From: Collinsella sp. AF20-14LB
GTDB lineage: Bacteria > Actinomycetota > Coriobacteriia > Coriobacteriales > Coriobacteriaceae
Direction of reading: 5' to 3'
NCBI RefSeq assembly: GCF_003459505.1
Contig: NZ_QRWD01000019.1
Location: 23,575-51,618, forward strand
Length of the DNA: 28,044 nucleotides
Shown here: one piece after another, positions 1-8,502 of the stretch
Numbering within the stretch: position 1 is the first letter of the stretch
Layout of the letters: the number at the start of each line of letters is the position of its first letter
The notes under the pieces: model-generated
Told to the model about the DNA's origin: nothing
The model's input: only the letters and a program-made list of their open reading frames with translations
Databases searched by the model: none
Made by a program: the position numbers and the translations under genes

Positions 1-48
1 GAGCCAGTCCCCCGGCTCGCCCGCTTTCAATCATCTAAATCGCCGCAT

Positions 49-267
49 CTACTCTGCAGACGAAGATCCACCATCAACGATTGCCTGCTCGGACTCAGGA
101 ATCCCATCGGCGCCCGTGCTCTGTTCTTGCTCCACCTCTTCGCTGATTGCGGAGGCGGGGGTCGAGCCCTTCGCGCCCACGATGTAGGCAGCTCCAAACC
201 CTAACGCAATGGCAATCAAGGTCAAAATCACGTAGACAGGCCAATGGCGCTTAATATACGAAAACAC
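49..267 (-). CDS. Small single-pass membrane protein, unknown function
   Basis: I do not recognise a family. The 72-residue product starts with a short basic N-terminus (KRH at residues 6-8), followed by one hydrophobic segment at about residues 10-31. A Ser/Glu-rich acidic tail of about 40 residues follows. By the positive-inside rule the N-terminus would be cytoplasmic and the acidic tail outside. The start is GTG with AGGAG six bases upstream. It lies 21 bases downstream of the large M28-like gene on the same strand, so the two are probably one transcript and may act together at the membrane. That partnership is inferred from position only. No terminator is seen before the window edge, apart from a small GAGCC/GGCTC hairpin at 1-18. 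Confidence 0.65.
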   Translation of the reverse strand: MFSYIKRHWPVYVILTLIAIALGFGAAYIVGAKGSTPASAISEEVEQEQSTGADGIPESEQAIVDGGSSSAE

Positions 268-288
268 GTTGACTCCTTAGAGCTCCGT

Positions 289-3200
289 CTACGAACGGCG
301 GATAACCTCGGTCACGACCTCGGATACCGTGGCAATGTTCGTCGGGTTGACATTGTGGGGCAGGTCGTCCTCGGTACGAGCACAAGCCAGGCGCGTGCCG
401 TCCACGCCGGCGATGGTGAGGGCTCGGCGGCTCGCCTCGAGCGCGGCATAGGCATCGGTCTTGGCATAGGGCATCTCGAGCGCGCCACAATCGACATGGA
501 ACGACTTGCACACCTTGCTGACCAGGTTCATGATGCGGCGATCGCCCTTGAGCAGCTGCTGTTCGCCCTCAACCGTCACCACCGAAAGCCTACCGGCGCC
601 GACGGATTCAAGATTGATGAAGAATACGCCGCGGAGCTTATCGCGATGCGAAGCCAAGAAGGCCTTCATACCGGCGCCATCACAATCCGAGGCGCCCGTT
701 GCCACAAACCAGATATCGTGACCGAGCAGCTCATCGTCACCCATAGAGGCAACAGCCGAGAGCATATCTTCGGAAGAAGCGCCGTCGGAAGACGTAGCGC
801 CGCCCTTCCAGCCATCGTTATCGTCCTCGAAATTATCCCACGAACCGATGCCGCGACCGGACTTCTTGGCATCGTAATCGTCTTCGACGCCCAGCCAGTC
901 ACTCATGCTGTCCTGTTCGTTTTTCTTTTTACGACCGAACAGGCCGCCCAGGCCGCGCTTGCGAGACTTGGGTGCCGCCGGGGCGGGAGCCGAAATGGTC
1001 TCGATCGGCTGTGCGCCCGACGCAACGGGCCTAGGAGGCGCAACGGGTGCCGATGTGGGTTCGGGACCCTGAGCGGTAGCAAAGGGGTCGTTGACCTGTG
1101 CGGAGGGGTCGGGAAGGTCGAACAGCGACGTGCGAGACGCAACGTTTGCCTGCTTCATCGACGGCAGCGACGGATCGGGGACCGAAGCTAGCGGAGACGA
1201 GGAAGGTGCAGGCGACGGAGCCGACGCCGGATCGGGAACATTCATCTGCGGACGTGGTGATGCCTGGGAGGAAATCTGGGCCATAAGGGAATCGATCGTT
1301 TCGTCCTGGGTGGGAGCAACATCGGCAACCGTGGCACCGGAACCACTCGGGGCCGGCATGGTGAAAATCTGCGTGGAGTAAGGCCTCGACTCATCTGTCT
1401 CGGGAGCCTCGGAAACCGCAGGCACTTCCTCCTGCTCGACCTCGGTCGAATCATCTTGCTCGGCTGCCGCGTATTGCTCTTCGTCACAGTTGGCCTCGAC
1501 GGGCTCGTCCTCGGCGGCATCTTGGATTTCGGCAGCATCAATAGGCTCGTCATCGTCTGCCGCGTCGCCCTGCTCATCGGAAACAGGAAGGGGCTCGGCA
1601 ATCGCGGTGCCTTGCTTTTCAAACGTTATCGTGGAATCGAACTGCGCGGCATCAAACGACATGGTGCTATCGACGTGCTGCTGAGCCTCGAAAGACGTCG
1701 TCGCCTCAACAACATCCGCGGACGCCGGTTGCTGGGACTCAAAGGACGTCGTAGCTTCGGCGGCGTCGACAGGCACGGACTGCATAGCCTCGTTCTGCTC
1801 GAACTCTTGCGCCGCGCGCTCACGTGCCGCCTCGGCTGCCTGCTGCTGAGCGATAGCCTCCTGCTCGGCAGCCTCGCGTGCGGCAGCGCGCTTCCCCTCG
1901 AAATCGTCGACAAATTTCCTGCCCTTTGCAAGCGCACCCTTAAAGAAGTTGGAAGCGCTGGCGCCAATCGAAGAGAACGCGGATGCAATATCGGCATGGG
2001 GCGTTGCCGCGGGAATCTCGGCCGAGAAATCAGTATCGCTCTCGTAAGACACGCGCCTCGGCTGTTCAGCGTAATCGTCGTCAGGCTCGTCCGTAACGTC
2101 TTGCGCCGGCGCGGCGGGAGCCAAAATGTCCAGTCCTGCCGCGGGATCGATCGCGGACACCGCCTCGGGCTCGGCAACGGCAGCGGCAACCGCGGCAGAC
2201 TCATCATCCACGGCGACAACGGGCGCAGATGCAGTCACGACGGGGGCAGGCTCGGGCTCAAACGTCGGCTCCTCGCCTTCCTCGTAATCGAGCGTGCAGG
2301 ACTCGGGAAGCATTCCGAGCGCACGGATGGCATCCGAACCAAAGCGGATGTTGCCGGCGGCATTGCGATAGAGCCTGGGCTCGGGCTCGGCCGCGACAGG
2401 CTCCTCCGCCGGCTCGGCAGTGGGAACCTCGTCATTGAACTCTTCGGCCTGGACAGCCTGATTCTGATCCTCGGGCACGATGGCGCCAATCAGCGTCTCG
2501 TCGGCAGACGCACCCTCAAAGCCCTCGATCTGCTCGTCGAAAGCCTCGCCCTGTTCGGGCTCGGTCTGAGCGTCGGGAGCAATCGGCTGACCGAACTCGT
2601 CCTCGGCGTAGGTAGGCTCTTCATACTCGATGGTGTTGCCGTAGTCGTTTTGCTGTTGGGCCGCGGCATACTCCGCTGCTGCGCGCGCCATCTCCTCGGC
2701 ACGACGCTTCTGCTCCCCAAAATAGGTATCGAACGGAACATCGTCGGGAAACTCGTTTTCGCCCTGGAAGGGAGCAACGTTGTCCATAACGCCGAGCATA
2801 GCGGCGACAGAAGACTTGTTGCACACTGCGCCGGACGTATAGGGAAGCACAAAACGGTTAGAAATGATGTTTGCCGCGTTGGCGAGCGCAACGAGGGAAG
2901 CGAGGATCGCGACAATCCACAGCAGAACCTTGAGCGCGCCGGGGAGCGGCAGGATACGCAAGATGGCAACGGCAGCAGGGGCAACCGTGGCAACGGGCAA
3001 CAGCTTGGCGATGAGCGCACGATACGAAGCATAGGGCTCGCGGGCGAGCAGCTCAGCACGGGGAGAGTCGTAGTGTGCGACAACGACCACCGGGCGGTTG
3101 CGCGGAGACGCGAGCGGGCCCGAGGCCTTGTGGTAGGCGATGACATTTTGGCTCACGCCCGTCTTGCCCAGGCGCGAAACCACGGGGTGGCCCGTGCGCT

Positions 3201-3486
3201 CGAGCACGTAAAGAACGGCGCCGACAATGGCCAGCAAGGTGCCGACCAAGCCGATGCCGCCACCGATGCCCATCAGCAGGGCGCCGGCAAACGCAAGAAT
3301 ACCGGTAACGGCAAATGCCAACCTGCTGGGCGCCGGGGCATTGAACTCCTGAACCTCGGGATCAAAGCCGTGGTTGCGGAAGATCTGAGCGATATCCTCG
3401 GCAGCCAAGCGCTCTTCTTCGCTGCATGCCGGCGTGATGCCGGTGTTCTGCAGCAGGTGGTTAATATAGTTCTGGGTGTTCGCCAT
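289..3486 (-). CDS. Degenerate M28-family peptidase-like membrane protein with a very large disordered insertion
   Basis: The product has 1065 residues. I chose the ATG at 3486, preceded by GGAG at a normal distance; the frame stays open to 3636 but has no ribosome site there. Residues 1-55 and 105-140 resemble the N-terminal part of M28 zinc aminopeptidases, including VVVAHYDSPR with H138 and D140. Hydrophobic segments lie at about 57-94 and 162-206. The family then expects a D-N-x-S-G metal-bridging motif, but C-N-K-S-S is found at 222-226. Residues about 245-915 are a low-complexity Ala/Glu/Pro/Asp/Gln insertion. The C-terminal 150 residues return to an M28-like pattern (NLESVG near 958-963, H1044 near the end), but the catalytic Glu-Glu pair is replaced by Ser-Asp near 930. 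I infer a non-catalytic or altered scaffold protein. The family assignment is moderate; the loss of metal ligands rests on a by-eye alignment. Confidence 0.7.
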   Translation of the reverse strand: MANTQNYINHLLQNTGITPACSEEERLAAEDIAQIFRNHGFDPEVQEFNAPAPSRLAFAVTGILAFAGALLMGIGGGIGLVGTLLAIVGAVLYVLERTGHPVVSRLGKTGVSQNVIAYHKASGPLASPRNRPVVVVAHYDSPRAELLAREPYASYRALIAKLLPVATVAPAAVAILRILPLPGALKVLLWIVAILASLVALANAANIISNRFVLPYTSGAVCNKSSVAAMLGVMDNVAPFQGENEFPDDVPFDTYFGEQKRRAEEMARAAAEYAAAQQQNDYGNTIEYEEPTYAEDEFGQPIAPDAQTEPEQGEAFDEQIEGFEGASADETLIGAIVPEDQNQAVQAEEFNDEVPTAEPAEEPVAAEPEPRLYRNAAGNIRFGSDAIRALGMLPESCTLDYEEGEEPTFEPEPAPVVTASAPVVAVDDESAAVAAAVAEPEAVSAIDPAAGLDILAPAAPAQDVTDEPDDDYAEQPRRVSYESDTDFSAEIPAATPHADIASAFSSIGASASNFFKGALAKGRKFVDDFEGKRAAAREAAEQEAIAQQQAAEAARERAAQEFEQNEAMQSVPVDAAEATTSFESQQPASADVVEATTSFEAQQHVDSTMSFDAAQFDSTITFEKQGTAIAEPLPVSDEQGDAADDDEPIDAAEIQDAAEDEPVEANCDEEQYAAAEQDDSTEVEQEEVPAVSEAPETDESRPYSTQIFTMPAPSGSGATVADVAPTQDETIDSLMAQISSQASPRPQMNVPDPASAPSPAPSSSPLASVPDPSLPSMKQANVASRTSLFDLPDPSAQVNDPFATAQGPEPTSAPVAPPRPVASGAQPIETISAPAPAAPKSRKRGLGGLFGRKKKNEQDSMSDWLGVEDDYDAKKSGRGIGSWDNFEDDNDGWKGGATSSDGASSEDMLSAVASMGDDELLGHDIWFVATGASDCDGAGMKAFLASHRDKLRGVFFINLESVGAGRLSVVTVEGEQQLLKGDRRIMNLVSKVCKSFHVDCGALEMPYAKTDAYAALEASRRALTIAGVDGTRLACARTEDDLPHNVNPTNIATVSEVVTEVIRRS

Positions 3487-3684
3487 GTGCGCTCCACATC
3501 CATAATCCGACAAATAGGCCCAATGCATGCACATTAGAACCGTATATAGTCGAAAGTATACCCCGAGCGAGCGCAAACGACCGAATTCGGGCCATCTTAA
3601 CGCCCCGAGCGGACAAGGATATAGCCTAATCTCCATATCGGACTAAAATCATGGCAGCAAACCACCTTCTCATGCGAGGACTCT
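3487..3684. other. Divergent intergenic region
   Basis: This 198-base gap separates the minus-strand M28-like gene from the plus-strand WYL gene, so it must hold promoters in both directions. On the minus strand a TATACT at about 3555-3560 could be a -10 element, but I see no good -35 at the right distance. No repeat or RNA gene was recognised. Confidence 0.4.
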
Positions 3685-4707
3685 ATGACGGCAAGCGACG
3701 CGACCGCGACAATTAAAAAGGGGAATTCGGAGCCCAGTTTCGATAAAACGGCTCAGCGCATCCTCAATCTTTTCTTTGTGCTCAACAGCTCCCCCGAACC
3801 GCTGACGACCGAGCAGATCGTCTTGGATTCTGACCTGGGATATGGCTCGGGCAATATCGACTCGGATAAGCGCAAGTTTCGGCGCGATCGTGACAAACTG
3901 CTCGAACGCGGCATCTTAATCAAGGAGGTTCGCCCCGCCGGCGCGCAGGAGACCGAGGAAAGCTCATGGACAATCGACCGCGAGCACACGTTTGCGGCAG
4001 GCGGCCTCATCACCGCAGACGACGCCGATATCCTGCTCAACGCTATCGACCAGACAATAGCGGCCGGCTCATCCACTTTTGCCGCGCCGCTTGCCGATAT
4101 TCGTTCCAAGATTGCCTACCTCACCGGCAGGACGACGGCGGACGAAGCACCGATCCGCCGCTCTCCCACCGTCGATGCGGTATGGAGCGCCTTTGCCGAG
4201 CGATGCGCGCTGCGATTTTTATATCAGAACGGACGCGGTGAGCAGAAAGAGCGTACCGTCTGCGTCTACGGCATGTTCGAGCGCGAGGGCGTTGCGTACT
4301 TCTGCGGCCTCGACAATGCCACCGACGACATCAGGACATTCCGCTGCGACCGTATCGTTCGCGCTTGGCGTCCTTCGAAGGCCTACGCCATCCCTGCAGA
4401 CTTCAATCTCAACGACTACCTGTTCTTTGAATTCGATTTTGCCGACCGCCCGCCCGTTGCGGCTACGTTCTCGTTCGCCCCGCAGACGCAGATCGATATG
4501 ATCAACGGCCTCACGCGCGGGCGAGGTGAGCTCGCACACACCGATTCGGGATGGACTTGGACCGTTGACGTGCGCGATCTTGAAGCCGCCGCCTCATTTT
4601 GCATGGCCCACGCCATGGACGGCATGAGGCCCATGGCCCCCAAATCGCTCAAGCAGGCGTGGAACCACCTCATTGAAAGGACGGTGCACGAGCATGCCCG
4701 TGCGTAA
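3685..4707 (+). CDS. WYL-domain transcriptional regulator, PafB-like (first of pair)
   Basis: The 340-residue protein has an N-terminal helix-turn-helix region (about 20-80, including a KRKFRRDRDKL segment) and a central WYL domain at about 170-235. The namesake tripeptide is A-Y-F at 204-206. A C-terminal WCX-type extension follows. In actinobacteria, paired WYL proteins PafB and PafC form a transcription activator of the RecA/LexA-independent DNA-damage response, and the WYL domain is thought to sense single-stranded DNA. The start ATG has GAGG six bases upstream. The stop lies 14 bases inside the next gene, so the pair is translationally coupled. The neighbouring DinG-type helicase suits a DNA-damage role. 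Assignment to the WYL family is firm; PafB identity rests on the tandem arrangement. Confidence 0.85.
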   Translation: MTASDATATIKKGNSEPSFDKTAQRILNLFFVLNSSPEPLTTEQIVLDSDLGYGSGNIDSDKRKFRRDRDKLLERGILIKEVRPAGAQETEESSWTIDREHTFAAGGLITADDADILLNAIDQTIAAGSSTFAAPLADIRSKIAYLTGRTTADEAPIRRSPTVDAVWSAFAERCALRFLYQNGRGEQKERTVCVYGMFEREGVAYFCGLDNATDDIRTFRCDRIVRAWRPSKAYAIPADFNLNDYLFFEFDFADRPPVAATFSFAPQTQIDMINGLTRGRGELAHTDSGWTWTVDVRDLEAAASFCMAHAMDGMRPMAPKSLKQAWNHLIERTVHEHARA

Positions 4708-5611
4708 ACTCACCAGCGAGCAGAGGCTCTCGCGCGCCATCGACATCATGGAGGCCCTCTACGCCGCCGGCGAGAGCGGCATGACACGAACCGAGATTTG
4801 CAGTCGCTTTGACATCACGGGGGCGTCGCTCGACGAGATTCTCGAGATCGTCTCGACGCTCGCGGACCGAGAATCGGGTGCGCGTATCATCTGCGAATGC
4901 CACGGCGAGCGCGTGGTCCTCACCGGTGACGCCGGGCGTGTACTACCGCTGCGCCTGAGTGCCGCCGAGGGCGCTGTGCTCAACCACGAACTTGAATCGT
5001 TGGGGATCGAGCCCCAGGCGGCGGCTCGAATTCGACATGCTCTTCTACCCGAAGAGCTCGGCTATAACCAGCACGTCTTTGACACCGTCAACCACGGGTC
5101 GCACTGGCAGCAGCTGAGCTGCGCCATTCAGGACGGTGTTCGCTGTCGTATCTCGTATCGCTCGATGGACGATGCGCGGCCACGCGAGCGTCTGGTCGAC
5201 CCCTTGCGCATTACAGCAAACGGCGACCAAACATATCTGATTGCCTGGGACATCGCGGTCGATGAGCAGCGCACCTATCGCATGGATAAAATCGAGGGAC
5301 TCGCCTTGACGGAAGACTCCGTCGTGCCTCACGCACCGGACGTTGCATCCCTCCACGATTCCCTTGCCCGGACGCAGCGTAGCGCAAAGCTCTTGATGCC
5401 ATTCGATATGGCGGAGCATCTGGACTGGGCCGGCATCACCCTCATCGAGCGCAGCGGGACAGACATGGCAACGGTAACCGTACATTACGGCTCCGAGCGT
5501 TGGCTGCTGAGCCAGATAATCGCAGCGGGCGGAGCCATCCGCATCTTGGATGACCCCGCCCTGTCAAAGCGTCTGTGCGATATGGCAAAAACCCTCATCT
5601 GTCCGCTTTAG
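4694..5611 (+). CDS. WYL-domain transcriptional regulator, PafC-like (second of pair)
   Basis: The protein has 305 residues from the ATG at 4694; a TTG seven codons earlier (4673) is possible but has no better ribosome site. A winged-helix-like N-terminus (about 8-80) precedes a WYL domain at about 140-210, with T-Y-L at 180-182 and a conserved RTYRMDKI segment just after it. The length and two-gene overlap match the PafB/PafC pattern of actinobacteria, where both chains act as one regulator. The last codons overlap, tail to tail, the stop codon of the minus-strand helicase gene: this gene's TAG occupies 5609-5611 and the helicase stop 5608-5610. No terminator separates the two. Confidence 0.83.
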   Translation: MPVRKLTSEQRLSRAIDIMEALYAAGESGMTRTEICSRFDITGASLDEILEIVSTLADRESGARIICECHGERVVLTGDAGRVLPLRLSAAEGAVLNHELESLGIEPQAAARIRHALLPEELGYNQHVFDTVNHGSHWQQLSCAIQDGVRCRISYRSMDDARPRERLVDPLRITANGDQTYLIAWDIAVDEQRTYRMDKIEGLALTEDSVVPHAPDVASLHDSLARTQRSAKLLMPFDMAEHLDWAGITLIERSGTDMATVTVHYGSERWLLSQIIAAGGAIRILDDPALSKRLCDMAKTLICPL

Positions 5612-8502
5612 CGCCGCCGCTCGTGGCGTGCACGCCACAGCTGTAGATAGTGCCCGATCTGCGCCGATTCGATGCGCTGGTAGGAGCTCGTGGGCAGCGA
5701 CGTTAAGAACTTCTTTCCGTAGCCCTTCGTCACCAGGCGCGGGTCGGCCAGAATCAGCACGCCGCAATCGGTCGACGAGCGGATAAGGCGGCCGGCCGCC
5801 TGCTTGACCTCGAGCACTGCCTCAGGCAGCGAATAGCGCGCCCAAGCGCGGTCTTCGCGCAGGTTGCGCTCGCACGAGAGCGGGTCCGTGGGGCTCGAGA
5901 ACGGCAGCTTGGGAATGATGACGCAGCGCAGCGTCTCGCCGCTGGCGTCAAACCCCTCCCAGAAGGCCTTAAGCGCAAAAAGCGATGAGGTTGGCTCGTT
6001 GATAAACCGGTCGCGCAGGCGACGAGGAGATGAGTTGCGCTGCTGGCAGTTGAGTTCCAGGCCCGCACGAGCCATCTTGGGCTCGACGCGATCGTACAGC
6101 TCCTCCATGTCACGCCTGTTGGTGAACAGCGTGAGCACCGAGCCGCCCATGGCAAGATGAGCGTCGACCAGCACGCGCTCGAGCGCCGTAAGATAGCTCT
6201 CACGATCGCGCGGATCGGGGATATCGCCCGCAACGACTACAGCCATGTTCGAATCGAAGTCGTAGCTCGAGTCCAAGTGCAGCGATGAGGATGTTGAAGC
6301 ACCGATGCGATCGAGGCCGACCGCATGGTTAAAGTGTTCAAAGCTTTTGGACACCGTCATGGTCGCCGAGGCAAAGATAGCCGTGTGAACCTCGGGCAGC
6401 CACTCGGTTGCCAAGGCCTCGCCAATATCGATGCGCTCCGCGGTCATCGACTCGCCGCCGGCACGCAGCCTGCGATTGACCTGCAGCGAATACACGTAGT
6501 GTTCATCGGTGCCGTCAATGATGAGCTTGAGGTTCTCGGCCAGCTCGTGCAGGCGGCGCGAGATATCACCCAGGTCGACAACAACCTCGGGCTTGTCGGC
6601 GGCGACGGCTTGTACCAGCGCGTCGACGCTCTTGTCAGCTTGTTCCAATGTGCCGATGGTAGCGTAGGCCGACTGTAAGAAATCATGCCAGTCGTCAGAT
6701 TCGCGCAGCTCGGGGCCAATCCATAGATTGGCATTGTCATAGCCCCCACGGGCACGGCGACCGAGCTCGCGAACGCCATCGAACACGCCGGCGATCGCCA
6801 TGCTCGCGCGCGCAACCGTCGACGTCGCCTTGGCAGTAAGGCCCAGATAGAGCGTAGAGCCCTCGGAGGTTGCCAAATCACGGGAAACCTGGCTTAGCGC
6901 GCCGGTGCTCGAGCCACCCAGACGCTCAAACAGAACGCGTGATTCGTCCGCCGACACCACGCGCGCCCATTGACGGCGTGCCTCGCGCTCGATGGAATGG
7001 GCCTCGTCGATTACCCAATGACGAATCGGGGGCAAGATTCTGCCCTCGGCCGCAACATTGCGGAACAGCAGGGAATGGTTGGTGACCACCACATCGGCAT
7101 GCGCCGCGCGACGGCGGGCGCCGTGGACTAGGCATTTATCGGGGAAAAACGGGCATAGGCGACGGGCGCACTCGCGCGACGCCGTCGTAAAGTCGGGACG
7201 GTTGACGCTGCGCCAGCGAATGCCGAGCGAGTCGAGGTCGCCATCGGCCGACTGACACACGTACGCCATGATGACCGCGACTGCCGTAAGCGTGTCGGCA
7301 GGATCACGCTTAGTCGTAATTTCGACTTGGCCGCGGCTCATGCGCTCAAGCTTGCGCAAGCATGGATAGTGGTCATAGCCCTTGAGGGCGCAAAACGATA
7401 GGCCTCCGTCCAGCTGCTCAGCAAGTTTGGGCAGCTCGTGATACATGAGCTGGTCGGCAAGATTATTCGATTTAGTCGCGATACCCACCGTGATGTTGTT
7501 GCGTCGCGCGGCCTCGGCAAAAGGCACCAGGTAAGCCATCGATTTGCCGACGCCCGTCCCCGCCTCAATCACGCGATGCGTTCCCGTAACGAGCGCGTCA
7601 CGGACCTCGAGCGCCATCGCGATCTGCTCATCGCGCGGCTCGTAGGTGGGATACATGCGATTGACCAGGCCGCCCGGGGCATAGTCCGCCTCGATTTCCT
7701 CGCGGCTCGGCATCTTAAGGACCGGTAGCTCGTCCGCATCAACGCGATCATCGGCCCGATCGGCCTTGAGAACGTCGGCGCGGGCGGCGCTGAGAGAGAA
7801 GATGGAACCGGGGTTCTGTCCCGCCAAGAAGGAGAAGATGGGACGATAGGACCAGGGTACGTCGGGGTACATGTCGGCCAGGCGCGCCATCAAGCCCTGA
7901 GGCAAGTCGGTGAGCGCCACGAGTAACACGCGCCACACACCACACAAGGCGTCGACATCGGCGTTGGCGCGATGCGACACCGAGTCGCAGCCAAACAGGT
8001 CGGCCATGAAAGACAGCTTATGCGAGGCCAGGCGCGGAAGCGCGATGCGCGACAGTGCCAACGAATCGATCCAGATGTCACTGACGTTGACGCCGCCCTT
8101 GACCGACTCGATAAACGAGCGGTCGAAGGTGGCGTTATGTGCGATCACCGGGCAGCCGCCGACAAAATCGGCGAGAGCGGCGACAGCCTCAACGGCCGAC
8201 GGGGCATCTGCCACATCGGCGTTTGTAATGCTCGTGAGCTCGGTAATCTCGGCGGGAATCAGCTGCCTGGGATGCACGAAGGTATCGAAGCGGTCGACGA
8301 CCTCGCGGCCCGAAAGACGGGCCGCCGAGATCTCGATCAGCTCGTTGTCCTGCACCGAAAGACCCGTGGTCTCGGTATCGAGGACGATAACATCTTCCTC
8401 GATGAGACCAAACGCTTGGGTTTTGGCGCGCTCGGCAAGCGTGGCATAGGAATCGATGACAAACTGCGGCGTTCCCGACGAAACAGCGTCCTCGATTAGC
8501 AT
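5608..8502 (-). CDS. dinG: DinG-family ATP-dependent DNA helicase with N-terminal DEDDh 3'-5' exonuclease domain
   Basis: The 964-residue protein has two enzymatic parts. Residues 38-190 form a DnaQ-type exonuclease: D42 and E44 in LDTETTGL, D127 in HNATFD, and H177/D182 in HRANAD complete the DEDDh set. Residues 285-960 form an XPD/DinG superfamily 2 helicase with Walker A EAGTGVGKS (313-321), the DEAH box VIDEAH (497-502), and a C-terminal AAGRLIRSS motif. C381, C445, C450 and C457 are spaced as expected for the 4Fe-4S cluster of this family. Such fusions (as in Bacillus DinG) act on nucleic-acid repair intermediates, and some fused members are reported to be nucleases with weak helicase activity. 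The ATG overlaps the ddl stop by seven bases, so it is probably translated with ddl. Confidence 0.92.
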   Translation of the reverse strand: MLIEDAVSSGTPQFVIDSYATLAERAKTQAFGLIEEDVIVLDTETTGLSVQDNELIEISAARLSGREVVDRFDTFVHPRQLIPAEITELTSITNADVADAPSAVEAVAALADFVGGCPVIAHNATFDRSFIESVKGGVNVSDIWIDSLALSRIALPRLASHKLSFMADLFGCDSVSHRANADVDALCGVWRVLLVALTDLPQGLMARLADMYPDVPWSYRPIFSFLAGQNPGSIFSLSAARADVLKADRADDRVDADELPVLKMPSREEIEADYAPGGLVNRMYPTYEPRDEQIAMALEVRDALVTGTHRVIEAGTGVGKSMAYLVPFAEAARRNNITVGIATKSNNLADQLMYHELPKLAEQLDGGLSFCALKGYDHYPCLRKLERMSRGQVEITTKRDPADTLTAVAVIMAYVCQSADGDLDSLGIRWRSVNRPDFTTASRECARRLCPFFPDKCLVHGARRRAAHADVVVTNHSLLFRNVAAEGRILPPIRHWVIDEAHSIEREARRQWARVVSADESRVLFERLGGSSTGALSQVSRDLATSEGSTLYLGLTAKATSTVARASMAIAGVFDGVRELGRRARGGYDNANLWIGPELRESDDWHDFLQSAYATIGTLEQADKSVDALVQAVAADKPEVVVDLGDISRRLHELAENLKLIIDGTDEHYVYSLQVNRRLRAGGESMTAERIDIGEALATEWLPEVHTAIFASATMTVSKSFEHFNHAVGLDRIGASTSSSLHLDSSYDFDSNMAVVVAGDIPDPRDRESYLTALERVLVDAHLAMGGSVLTLFTNRRDMEELYDRVEPKMARAGLELNCQQRNSSPRRLRDRFINEPTSSLFALKAFWEGFDASGETLRCVIIPKLPFSSPTDPLSCERNLREDRAWARYSLPEAVLEVKQAAGRLIRSSTDCGVLILADPRLVTKGYGKKFLTSLPTSSYQRIESAQIGHYLQLWRARHERRR

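Noticed and set aside
1456..3537. Long plus-strand open frame (693 codons) opposite the M28-like gene
   Set aside because: It is the reverse complement of a GC-rich, low-complexity coding region. The predicted protein has no family motif and no good ribosome site.
3487..3636. Upstream in-frame ATG at 3636 extending the M28-like protein by 50 residues
   Set aside because: There is no ribosome site, the added sequence is not M28-like, and the ATG at 3486 has GGAG at the right distance.
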